Program-made: the position numbers and the translations under genes
In this document: positions 24,462 to 31,597 of the stretch, piece by piece
Layout: every line of letters begins with the position of its first letter
Numbering within the stretch: position 1 is the first letter of the stretch
Notes under the pieces: generated by a model
What the model was told of the DNA's origin: nothing
Seen by the model: only the letters and a program-made list of their open reading frames with translations
Databases searched by the model: none
Source: Candidatus Avimuribaculum pullicola
GTDB lineage: Bacteria; Bacteroidota; Bacteroidia; Bacteroidales; Muribaculaceae
Direction of reading: 5' to 3'
Assembly (NCBI GenBank): GCA_018716295.1
Contig: DVKC01000002.1
Coordinates: 1 to 64,000, forward strand
Length of the DNA: 64,000 nt

Positions 24462-25733
24462 ATGGAAATGACGATTATTTCAAGCGCGATACTTTTCCTT
24501 ATCGTGACATTAATATTGGTGATTGTGTTGCTTGTTGCCAAGAAATACCTTGTTCCGACAGGCAATGTTACCATCGACATCAACAATGGCAAAAAGTCGC
24601 TCGAAGTGCCTCAAGGTAGCTCGTTGCTGACCACGTTGGCCGCACAGGATATCCACCTCGCTTCGGCTTGTGGTGGTAAAGGTAGTTGCGGGCAGTGCAA
24701 GGTGCAGGTGCTTGAAGGCGGCGGTAATATACTTCCCACCGAAACTGTCCACTTCTCACGCAAAGAGCAGCAAGCTCACTGGCGTTTGGGTTGCCAAGTG
24801 AAAGTGAAGGACAATCTTAAGATTCTAGTTGCCGATTCGGTTCTTGAAATCAAGGAATGGGAGTGTGAGGTTATATCCAACAAGAATGTGGCAACGTTCA
24901 TCAAGGAATTTATCGTGGCATTGCCTCCTGGCGAACACATGAATTTCATTCCTGGTTCGTATGCGCAAATACGCATACCGACCTACGAGATGGACTATGA
25001 CAAGGACATCGACAAGGACTCGATTGGAAAGGAATACTTGCCGGCGTGGGAGAAATTTGGGCTGTTCGGGCTTAAATGCCGCAACACCGAGCCTACGATT
25101 CGTGCTTATTCTATGGCCAACTATCCTGCCGAGGGCGACCGCATAATGCTCACCGTGCGCATTGCCACGCCGCCATTCAAACCGAAACCGCAGGTGGGCT
25201 TCCAAGATGTGATGCCAGGTATCGCGTCGTCCTACATCTTCACGCTCAAACCGGGCGACAAGGTGCTTATGAGCGGCCCTTACGGCGATTTCCACCCGAT
25301 TTTCGACTCGAAGAAGGAGATGATATGGGTAGGTGGTGGTGCCGGCATGGCTCCGTTGCGCGCGCAAATCATGCACATGACTCGCACACTCAACACTCGC
25401 GACCGCAAGATGTCTTATTTCTATGGAGCACGTGCGCTCAACGAGGTGTTCTACCTGCAAGACTTCTTGCAGCTTGAGAAAGAGTTCCCCAATTTCTCGT
25501 TCCACTTGGCACTCGACCGCCCCGATCCGGCAGCCGATGCGGCTGGTGTGAAATATACGGCTGGTTTTGTTCATCAAGTCATGTATGATACTTACTTGAA
25601 AGACCATGATGCCCCTGAAGATATCGAATACTACATGTGCGGCCCTGGCCCGATGAGCAAGGCTGTGGAAGGAATGCTTTACAACCTTGGTGTTGACATG
25701 GAAAGTATTCACTTCGACAATTTTGGCGGCTAA
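24462..25733 (+). CDS. nqrF: Na+-translocating NADH:quinone reductase subunit F
   Basis: The 423-aa NADH-oxidising subunit has an N-terminal transmembrane helix (about 5-27), a ferredoxin domain with [2Fe-2S] ligands Cys70, Cys76, Cys79 and Cys111, an FAD-binding domain (RAYSMANYPAE near 211-221) and an NADH-binding domain (GGGAGMAPLRAQ near 290-301, MCGPGPMSKAV near 395-405). It passes electrons from NADH to the other subunits. Last gene of the operon; a strong terminator follows and then the accessory island begins. Confidence 0.96.
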   Translation: MEMTIISSAILFLIVTLILVIVLLVAKKYLVPTGNVTIDINNGKKSLEVPQGSSLLTTLAAQDIHLASACGGKGSCGQCKVQVLEGGGNILPTETVHFSRKEQQAHWRLGCQVKVKDNLKILVADSVLEIKEWECEVISNKNVATFIKEFIVALPPGEHMNFIPGSYAQIRIPTYEMDYDKDIDKDSIGKEYLPAWEKFGLFGLKCRNTEPTIRAYSMANYPAEGDRIMLTVRIATPPFKPKPQVGFQDVMPGIASSYIFTLKPGDKVLMSGPYGDFHPIFDSKKEMIWVGGGAGMAPLRAQIMHMTRTLNTRDRKMSYFYGARALNEVFYLQDFLQLEKEFPNFSFHLALDRPDPAADAAGVKYTAGFVHQVMYDTYLKDHDAPEDIEYYMCGPGPMSKAVEGMLYNLGVDMESIHFDNFGG

Positions 25734-25752
25734 CCCATCAGCATTCAGCAAC

Positions 25753-25786
25753 AAAAGCCACTCCACCCGGGGTGGCTTTTTGTTTT
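25753..25786 (+). terminator. Terminator of the nqr operon
   Basis: AAAAGCCACTCC (25753-25764) pairs with GGGGTGGCTTTT (25769-25780) with one G-T wobble, followed by T-rich sequence. Confidence 0.85.
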
Positions 25787-25833
25787 TCTAAACAATCGGC
25801 AATTGAATTGTAAATACATTTGCTTTGTTGCGG

Positions 25834-26006
25834 GTGTGTATCAAAATTGGCAGGACCCACCTCGTAGGGACGCACGGCTCGTGCGTCCGCTGCGCCGAAA
25901 GGTTCTATTAAATCGCTATGTTTTAGGTTGATATGCGCCTAATTGCGCAACGGACGCACGAGCCGTGCGTCCCTACGAAATCGTTTAAATCTGCATTTTG
26001 ACACAC
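25834..26006. repeat. Palindromic REP/MITE-like element, copy A
   Basis: This ~173-bp element has outer inverted ends (GTGTATCAAAAT... and ...ATTTTGACACAC). Inside each end sits a small hairpin of the form GGACGCACG, 3 nt, CGTGCGTCC (25869-25889 and 25952-25972). The interior shares CTATTAAATCGCTATGTT with copy C. It lies 48 bp after the nqr terminator and upstream of the kinase gene promoter. The rest of the gap, 26007-26122, shows nothing recognisable. Confidence 0.85.
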
Positions 26007-26122
26007 TCTCTCATATATGGGCGTAATTGATATTTGCTTCAGGCAATTGCTGGTGTTTGGGGGCGATGGTGGGGCATTTGGTGTTGAAATCGGCGGGGTT
26101 GGTGTAAATTATCGTCATGGGC

Positions 26123-26153
26123 TTGGCGGTGGGGGAATAATTTGTTACATTTG
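26123..26153 (+). promoter_or_regulatory. Promoter of the kinase-FGE gene
   Basis: TTG at 26123-26125 and TACATTTG at 26146-26153 are 20 bp apart. The predicted start is about 20 bp before the ATG at 26181. Confidence 0.7.
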
Positions 26154-26180
26154 CTTGAATGATTTTAATAAACTGATAAA

Positions 26181-28241
26181 ATGAGTAACGAAGGACGAGC
26201 GAGAAGTGCGGCATTGCCCGAGGGTGCCATGCTAATGGGTGGCAAATACCGCATTGTCAGGAAGTTGGGGCAAGGGGGCTTTGGCATAACCTACCTTGCC
26301 GAGCATGTGGTGCTGAGGAAACGAGTTGCTATAAAGGAATTCTTTTTCCAGCAGTTTTGCGAGCGCGACGACGGCACGTCGCACGTGACTGTGCCGACTG
26401 TTGGCAACCGTGAGCTTGTCGAAAAGTTCCGGCGCAAGTTTGTGAAGGAGGCGCAGCTTATAGCCAGCAAGTTGTCGCACCCGTCAATCGTCGGGGTGAC
26501 CGACGTGTTTGACGAGAACGGCACGTCCTACTATGTGATGGATTATATCGAAGGTCGCTCGTTGTCCGATATAATCAAGGAGCGTGGGCGCATTGGCGAG
26601 GCCGAAGCCATCGCCATCATCGACAGTGTGTGCCGTGCGCTTGCCTACGTGCATTCACGCAACATCAACCACCTTGACATCAAGCCGGGCAACATCATGG
26701 TGGAGGCCGAAACGGGCAATGTGGTGCTGATTGACTTCGGCGTAGCCAAGCAGTATGATGCCGCGACTGGCGAAGCTACGACCACTACACCCGTAGGCCG
26801 CAGCCACGGCTATTCACCGCTTGAGCAATACAAGGTGGGCGGCGTGAGCCAGTTCTCGCCCGAGAGCGACATCTATGCACTCGGAGCGACACTCTACAAG
26901 ATGCTCACAGGTACCACTCCACCCGAAGCTGGCGACGTGGCGCAAGACGGTCTGCCGCCAATCCCCAGCGACATATCAGCCTCCGTGCGGCGCGCTATCA
27001 CCGCCGCCATGAGCACGGCAAAGAAAGACCGCCCACATACCGTGGCCGAGTTCCTCGGCATACTGCACGGCAAGACGGCTGGCGGCGAGGAAACCGAGGT
27101 GGAGGAGAAGAAACCGAAGCAGAAACAGGACGACATCGAAGAAATCGTTATCGACGACGGCAAGGGTAACAGTGACAACAATGGCAACAATGAAGGCAGA
27201 GCAAGTGGCAGTGGTGCATCGGGTCACATTCCGCACCCCGAGCCACAGCCTGAGCCAACCCCACAGCCGCGGCGCAAGTGGCTTCCGTGGACAGTGGCTG
27301 TTGGGGTGGCGGCGGTGGTGTTTGTGGCAATCATGCTGTTGCGCCCTAAGCCTGAGCCGATACCACCAGATATAATAGCGGCAGTGACAAGCGGAGTTGA
27401 CACGGTGTCGCAGCCGCAGCAGCCAGTGCAGCCACCGTCACAGCCACAGGTTCAACAGCAGCAACCAGCGCAACCGACGGTTCAACAACCGACACAACAG
27501 CAGTTGCAACCTGTACAGCAACCTGCCCAGCCGCAACAGCAAGTTCAGCCGACGCCGCAAAGTAACCTACCGGAAATCGAGATGGTGTGGGTATCTGGTG
27601 GCACGTTCACGATAGGGGCGACATCGGAGCAGGGCAGCGATGCGGATAGTGACGAGAAGCCGGCGCACAGCGTTACGCTGAGCGGCTACTACATAGGTAA
27701 GTATGAAGTGACGCAGAAGCTGTGGAAGGCAGTGATGGGTAGCAACCCGAGCTACTTCAAGGGTGACGACCTGCCTGTTGAGTGTGTAAGTTGGAACGAT
27801 GTGCAGGAGTTCCTCCGCAAGCTGAACCGGATGACGGGGAAGAATTACCGATTGCCGACAGAGGCGGAGTGGGAGTATGCGGCTCGTGGCGGTAGTAATA
27901 GCAGCGGCAACAAGTACAGCGGCAGTAACAATATAGGCAGCGTGGCATGGTACTATGATAACAGCGGTAGTACAACGCACCCAGTAGGGAGCAAGTCGCC
28001 TAACGAGTTGGGCATTTATGACATGAGCGGGAATGTGTTGGAGTGGTGTCAGGACAGATGGGCTAGCAACTACTACAGTAGTTCGCCGCAGCGCAACCCG
28101 CAAGGTCCTGCAAGTGGGTCGTACCGCGTGCTCCGTGGCGGGAGCTGGTTCGGCAGTGCCGGGCACTGTCGGGTGTCGCGCCGGAACAGCATTTCTCCTG
28201 ACTACTGGCGCCACAACCTTGGCTTCCGCCTGGTTCTTTAG
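26181..28241 (+). CDS. Membrane Ser/Thr kinase fused to an FGE-like C-type-lectin domain
   Basis: The 686-aa protein has a Hanks-type kinase domain (about 22-295): GQGGFGITYLAE, Lys52 (VAIK), HLDIKPGN with catalytic Asp166, and DFG with Asp185. HLD replaces the common HRD. Then follow an acidic linker, one transmembrane helix (369-387), a Pro/Gln-rich periplasmic linker (411-461) and an FGE/SUMF1-like domain (about 465-686; RLPTEAEWEYAARG, GNVLEWCQD, RGGSW). Only Cys663 of the two copper-binding FGE cysteines is present, so sulfatase maturation is unlikely and a ligand-binding lectin fold is more probable. The last 30 codons resemble a retroelement-diversified variable region. Likely an outside-in sensor kinase. 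Confidence 0.88.
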   Translation: MSNEGRARSAALPEGAMLMGGKYRIVRKLGQGGFGITYLAEHVVLRKRVAIKEFFFQQFCERDDGTSHVTVPTVGNRELVEKFRRKFVKEAQLIASKLSHPSIVGVTDVFDENGTSYYVMDYIEGRSLSDIIKERGRIGEAEAIAIIDSVCRALAYVHSRNINHLDIKPGNIMVEAETGNVVLIDFGVAKQYDAATGEATTTTPVGRSHGYSPLEQYKVGGVSQFSPESDIYALGATLYKMLTGTTPPEAGDVAQDGLPPIPSDISASVRRAITAAMSTAKKDRPHTVAEFLGILHGKTAGGEETEVEEKKPKQKQDDIEEIVIDDGKGNSDNNGNNEGRASGSGASGHIPHPEPQPEPTPQPRRKWLPWTVAVGVAAVVFVAIMLLRPKPEPIPPDIIAAVTSGVDTVSQPQQPVQPPSQPQVQQQQPAQPTVQQPTQQQLQPVQQPAQPQQQVQPTPQSNLPEIEMVWVSGGTFTIGATSEQGSDADSDEKPAHSVTLSGYYIGKYEVTQKLWKAVMGSNPSYFKGDDLPVECVSWNDVQEFLRKLNRMTGKNYRLPTEAEWEYAARGGSNSSGNKYSGSNNIGSVAWYYDNSGSTTHPVGSKSPNELGIYDMSGNVLEWCQDRWASNYYSSSPQRNPQGPASGSYRVLRGGSWFGSAGHCRVSRRNSISPDYWRHNLGFRLVL
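28125..28241 (+). other. Candidate DGR variable region at the 3' end of the kinase-FGE gene
   Basis: Codons 649-686 run from RVLRGGSW to GFRLVL, the usual frame of C-type-lectin variable regions in diversity-generating retroelements. Candidate variable positions 657, 658, 662, 667, 670-672, 675 and 678 read TTC, GGC, CAC, CGC, AGC, ATT, TCT, TAC and CAC. All end in C or T, as expected if the template has AAY codons mutagenised at adenines. The invariant frame residues between them do not follow this rule. No template repeat or reverse transcriptase was seen in the window, so activity is unproven. Confidence 0.5.
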
Positions 28242-28463
28242 TTTATAGCATTTGAGAAGGCCCTTGCATTCCTGTCCGGACTTGCATACCCACGGCATTT
28301 CCTTGAGCTAAAGAGTGGGAGCATGGCGAAGAGCCCGGCGAGAAGGCGGAGCCACGAGCTGGGCACGTAGCCAAGCGACCGGGGCGACAACGATTCGCTG
28401 CGATTGCCGTTAGATGCGGCACTCGCCGCGCTGGCGCAACCAATTTCAGCGCAGTGAAAAAGG
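28242..28463. other. Non-coding GC-rich stretch after the kinase-FGE gene
   Basis: Several overlapping frames on both strands are open here, but their products are Arg/Ser/Cys-rich with no fold signature, typical of spurious frames over structured GC-rich DNA. Short dyads are common. If a retroelement operated here, the initiation-of-mutagenic-homology site would lie at the start of this stretch. No gene is called. Confidence 0.45.
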
Positions 28464-28735
28464 GGCGGCGAAGCCGTCCAACCATGACGTAACCGGCGGT
28501 GACAAGCCCCAACGGGGCGCAGGAACCGTCGGAAAGAGCATATTCGGCGAAACGGCCTCGAAGAGGTCGAACGAAGCTCCATAGCGAACTGGCACAGATA
28601 TGGCAACATGGGTCTTGTGGTGGCACGTTGGACCTCCTTGAGGCCCGTTATTGATAGATGCCATACCCGACGGTTCCTGCGCCCCGTTGGGGCTTGTCAC
28701 CGCCGGTTACATGAGAGTTGGACGGCTTCGCCGCC
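28464..28735. repeat. 69-bp inverted repeat with 134-bp spacer
   Basis: Arms 28464-28532 and 28667-28735 are near-perfect inverted copies (cores GTCACCGCCGGTTA, GCCCCGTTGGGGC and GACGGCTTCGCCGCC), differing only around an 8-bp patch. Similarity continues weakly outward to a CAGTG on each side. The small palindrome GCCCCAACGGGGC sits in each arm. It lies between the kinase gene and the transposase cassette. It could be a separate mobile repeat or a recombination/cruciform structure. Confidence 0.78.
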
Positions 28736-28758
28736 CTTGCACTGTGGCGGTAACGAAG

Positions 28759-28929
28759 GTGTATCAAAATGCAGATTGCGCAATTTCGTAGGGACGCACG
28801 GCTCGTGCGTCCGCCGTGTAATTAGTTGTATATTGTATTGATTTACAAATGATTAACAAAACCTACGGCACACGGACGCACGAGCCGTGCGTCCCTACAA
28901 AATTGCACAAATTTGCATTTTGATACAAC
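28759..28929. repeat. Palindromic REP/MITE-like element, copy B
   Basis: This 171-bp element has the same ends as copy A (GTGTATCAAAATGCAG... and ...CATTTTGATACAAC) and the same paired hairpins (GGACGCACG, 3 nt, CGTGCGTCC) near 28792 and 28875. Its interior differs from copies A and C. It ends 40 bp before the stop-codon end of the transposase gene. Confidence 0.87.
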
Positions 28930-28969
28930 CCCCTACGAAGTGGAAATATTGTCATTTTGGCAATGTGGT

Positions 28970-29467
28970 TCACACTTCGTCATTAAAACAATCTTTTGAC
29001 CAAAGGAATGGATTGTTGCGTATATATTCAGCTATCTTGTTGCCATACTCGGGTTTCCTTATTATGTGGTCGTGATAACGGCTTTGCCAGCCAAATTCAA
29101 TGTTGTTGCGCCGAGCATACATCGTTACCGACCGCTTCAATCCGCCAACGACGACACTCAATGCCGAACGAACGTGAGGCGTGGTTTCGTCGTCAATATG
29201 GATAATAGCATGTAAATGATTGGGCATCACAACCCACATTAGCACATCGGAATAGGGATAATGTGACGATAAACCAGCAAGCTCGGCATCAACAAATTCA
29301 CCGATTGCCGACAGACGCATCTCGCCATTGTCAACCTCGCCAAAATAATGCCGCTTGTCATGAGTGCAGATGGTAACGAAATAATCACCACACGAATAAT
29401 CGTGGAAATCAGCACGTGGCGATTTGCGCCGGGGATATGTGTCATATTCGTCACTCATAATGTTCAT
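28970..29467 (-). CDS. REP-associated tyrosine transposase (RAYT, Y1 HUH family)
   Basis: The 165-aa protein is related to the IS200/IS605 TnpA nucleases. The HUH metal-binding motif is MPNHLHAIIH (about 80-89). The catalytic Tyr lies in the C-terminal helix (YARRNNIEFGWQSRYHDHII). The N-terminal start RRKSPRADFHDYSCGDYFVTICT is typical of RAYTs. RAYTs cut and join single-stranded REP hairpins and are thought to spread or maintain them. Here both flanks carry the same palindromic element at about 40 bp, the expected substrate arrangement. The first ATG is used; a second lies three codons in. Confidence 0.9.
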   Translation of the reverse strand: MNIMSDEYDTYPRRKSPRADFHDYSCGDYFVTICTHDKRHYFGEVDNGEMRLSAIGEFVDAELAGLSSHYPYSDVLMWVVMPNHLHAIIHIDDETTPHVRSALSVVVGGLKRSVTMYARRNNIEFGWQSRYHDHIIRKPEYGNKIAEYIRNNPFLWSKDCFNDEV

Positions 29468-29507
29468 GTTTTAATACAAACGAATTTGAATTGAGACCTT
29501 GCAGGGG

Positions 29508-29678
29508 GTGTATCGAAATTAGCATCAATTTGTTTCGTATGGACGCACGGTTCGTGCGTCCGTGTGCTGTAAAGCGCTATTAAATCGCTATGTTCCAGCC
29601 TAATATGTGTCTATTGACGCAGCGGACGCACGAGCCGTGCGTCCCTACGAAATCGCTTAAATCTGCATTTTGATACAC
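29508..29678. repeat. Palindromic REP/MITE-like element, copy C
   Basis: This 171-bp element has ends GTGTATCGAAATT... and ...CATTTTGATACAC, and internal hairpins near 29541 and 29624. The left hairpin carries one base change (GGTTCG where the other copies have GGCTCG). The interior shares CTATTAAATCGCTATGTT with copy A. It begins 40 bp upstream of the transposase ATG and ends 4 bp before the stop codon of thiL. Confidence 0.87.
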
Positions 29679-29682
29679 GCTC

Positions 29683-30729
29683 TTACGCGGTGGTGAAGGC
29701 GTTCCAGCCTTGGGCGCGGAGGGGGAGTTCGTTGCCGTCGCGCGTCTGCATCATGCAGCCGTATTTAGGCTCGGTGATGCGGCCTATAATCCTGATTCCG
29801 GGCAGCGATGCGATTTTCTCGTAGTCGGCGAGCTTGACGGTGAAAAGCAGCTCGTAGTCTTCGCCGCCGTTGAGCGCGGCGGTGACGAGGTTGAGGTTGA
29901 ACTCCTCGGCCATGCAAGCCGTCTGGTAGTCGATGGGTATGCGTTCCTCATAGATTAGGCAGCCCGTGCCGCTCTGCTTGCAGATGTGCATCAATTCGGA
30001 CGACAATCCGTCGCTGATGTCAATCATTGCCGTGGGCATGATGTCATGCTCGGCGAGCGTGGCGATGATGTCTTTGCGTGCCTCGGGTTTCAACTGGCGT
30101 TCGAGAATATATTCATGTCCTGCAAATGCCGGGCTGAAATCCTTGCCGGTGGCATTGCGCGACACGGCTTTCTCGCGTTCGAGCAGTTGCAAACCCATGT
30201 AGGCCGCCCCGAGGTCGCCGCTGACGCAGATGAGGTCGGTGTCGTGTGCGCCGCTACGGTAAACGATTTTATCTTTCTTGCCATCGCCGATGCAAGTGAT
30301 GCTGATGAGCAGCCCCGTGACCGATGCCGAGGTGTCGCCGCCCACGAGGTCAACGCCATACACCTCGCAAGCCAACTTGATGCCGGCATACAGTTCCTCG
30401 ATATGCTCGACTGTGAAACGCTTGGAAATGCCAAGCGACACGGTGATTTGCCGCGGAGTGCCGTTCATGGCATACACGTCGGAGAAGTTGACAACGGCAG
30501 CCTTGTAGCCGAGGTGCTTGAGCGGACAGTAGGTGAGGTCGAAGTGGATGCCTTCGAGCAGCAGGTCGGTGGTAACCAATGTCACCGTGTCGCCACCGGT
30601 GCCGATTACGGCGCAGTCGTCGCCAACGCCTTTAAGCGTGGAGCCGTTGTGAGGGGCAACACCCTTGGTGAGGTGGTCAATCAGCCCAAACTCGCCAAGG
30701 GTGGCTATTTCTGTTTCTTTGTTGTTCAT
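29683..30729 (-). CDS. thiL: Thiamine-monophosphate kinase
   Basis: This 348-aa enzyme of the AIRS/PurM-like superfamily phosphorylates thiamine monophosphate to the active diphosphate cofactor. Hallmarks are VGDDCAVI (about 35-42), VTTDLLLEGIHFDL (about 52-65), GGDTSASVTG (about 145-154) and the late ALNGGEDYELLFTV. Its ATG overlaps the punA stop by one base, so the two are translationally coupled. Last gene of the purL-sppA-lpxK-punA-thiL unit. A palindromic element sits immediately after its stop codon. Confidence 0.94.
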   Translation of the reverse strand: MNNKETEIATLGEFGLIDHLTKGVAPHNGSTLKGVGDDCAVIGTGGDTVTLVTTDLLLEGIHFDLTYCPLKHLGYKAAVVNFSDVYAMNGTPRQITVSLGISKRFTVEHIEELYAGIKLACEVYGVDLVGGDTSASVTGLLISITCIGDGKKDKIVYRSGAHDTDLICVSGDLGAAYMGLQLLEREKAVSRNATGKDFSPAFAGHEYILERQLKPEARKDIIATLAEHDIMPTAMIDISDGLSSELMHICKQSGTGCLIYEERIPIDYQTACMAEEFNLNLVTAALNGGEDYELLFTVKLADYEKIASLPGIRIIGRITEPKYGCMMQTRDGNELPLRAQGWNAFTTA

Positions 30730-31547
30730 TATTCCTTGAAACTGTTAATCAATTCTTTCATGATTAGTGTCATTCTGGGTTCGGCTGCGGCTGCGGCTTT
30801 CTGAACCTCCTCGTGCGACACTTTTTCAACAATCCCTTCGATGCCAAGGTCTGTGATAACAGAGATGCCGAATACTTCCATGCCACTGTGTCGAGCAACG
30901 ATTACTTCGGGTACGGTGCTCATGCCCACGGCATCACCGCCGATTCGGTGGAAGTAGCGGTATTCGGCCGGTGTTTCAAAGGTCGGGCCTTGGGTGCCAA
31001 CATACACGCCCTCTACAATGCGGATATTGTTGCGAGCGGCAACTTCGCGTGCCTCGGCAATAAGGCGAGCCGAGTAGGCTTCACTCATCTCGGGAAATCT
31101 CGGGCCGAGGTCTTCGTAGTTTTTGCCGCGCAACGGGTGTTCGGGGAACAGATTGATATGGTCGGTGATAATCATCAAGTCGCCAATTTTAAATTCGGGG
31201 TTCATTCCGCCCGAAGCATTTGAAACGAAAAGCGTCTTTATGCCTAATTGCTTCATGACCCTTATAGGGAAAGTGACTTGTTTCATGTCGTATCCTTCAT
31301 AGAAGTGGAAGCGTCCTTGCATGGCCATGATTTCCTTGTTTCCAAGTTTCCCGAATATGAGTCTGCCGCTATGTCCTTCTACAGTTGATACTGGAAAATT
31401 GGGTATTTCTTGATATGGAATTGAGGTGGATATTTCGATATGGTTTACCAGTTCGCCCAACCCAGTTCCAAGTATGATGGCGGTCTTGGGTAAAGTGCTT
31501 ACTTTCGCTGCGATGAAATCGGCAGTTTGTTTAATTTGTTCAATCAT
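30729..31547 (-). CDS. punA: Purine-nucleoside phosphorylase
   Basis: This 272-aa trimeric-type PNP splits inosine and guanosine with phosphate to the free base and ribose-1-phosphate. It shows ILGTGLGEL (phosphate loop, about 25-33), STVEGHSGRL (about 54-63), FVSNASGGMNP (about 107-117) and GPTFETPAEYRYF (near 188-200) with the base-binding Glu. It acts in cytosolic purine salvage and sits in one operon with purL, the de novo synthesis enzyme upstream. It is separated from lpxK by 50 bp and overlaps thiL by one base. Confidence 0.95.
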   Translation of the reverse strand: MIEQIKQTADFIAAKVSTLPKTAIILGTGLGELVNHIEISTSIPYQEIPNFPVSTVEGHSGRLIFGKLGNKEIMAMQGRFHFYEGYDMKQVTFPIRVMKQLGIKTLFVSNASGGMNPEFKIGDLMIITDHINLFPEHPLRGKNYEDLGPRFPEMSEAYSARLIAEAREVAARNNIRIVEGVYVGTQGPTFETPAEYRYFHRIGGDAVGMSTVPEVIVARHSGMEVFGISVITDLGIEGIVEKVSHEEVQKAAAAAEPRMTLIMKELINSFKE

Positions 31548-31597
31548 ATTTGTGAGAGTTTTTATGTTATAATATGGAGAGTTTGTGGTTGAAGTCT

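Noticed and set aside
24825..25766. 313-codon frame antisense to nqrF
   Set aside because: Shadow of nqrF with Arg/His-rich composition and no supporting signals.
26181..28241. True formylglycine-generating enzyme activity
   Set aside because: One of the two essential cysteines is missing and no sulfatase is encoded nearby.
28238..28841. Several open frames of 60-127 codons on both strands after the kinase-FGE gene
   Set aside because: They run through inverted repeats and GC-rich palindromic DNA, and the products are Arg/Ser/Cys-rich without domains. They are by-products of the repeats.
28970..29467. DGR reverse transcriptase partner for the variable region
   Set aside because: The protein has an HUH motif (MPNHLHAIIH) and no reverse-transcriptase signature; it is a RAYT transposase.
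25834..29678. CRISPR array
   Set aside because: The repeated strings are a few inverted palindromic elements about 171 bp long at irregular distances, not short direct repeats with uniform spacers, and no cas gene is present.
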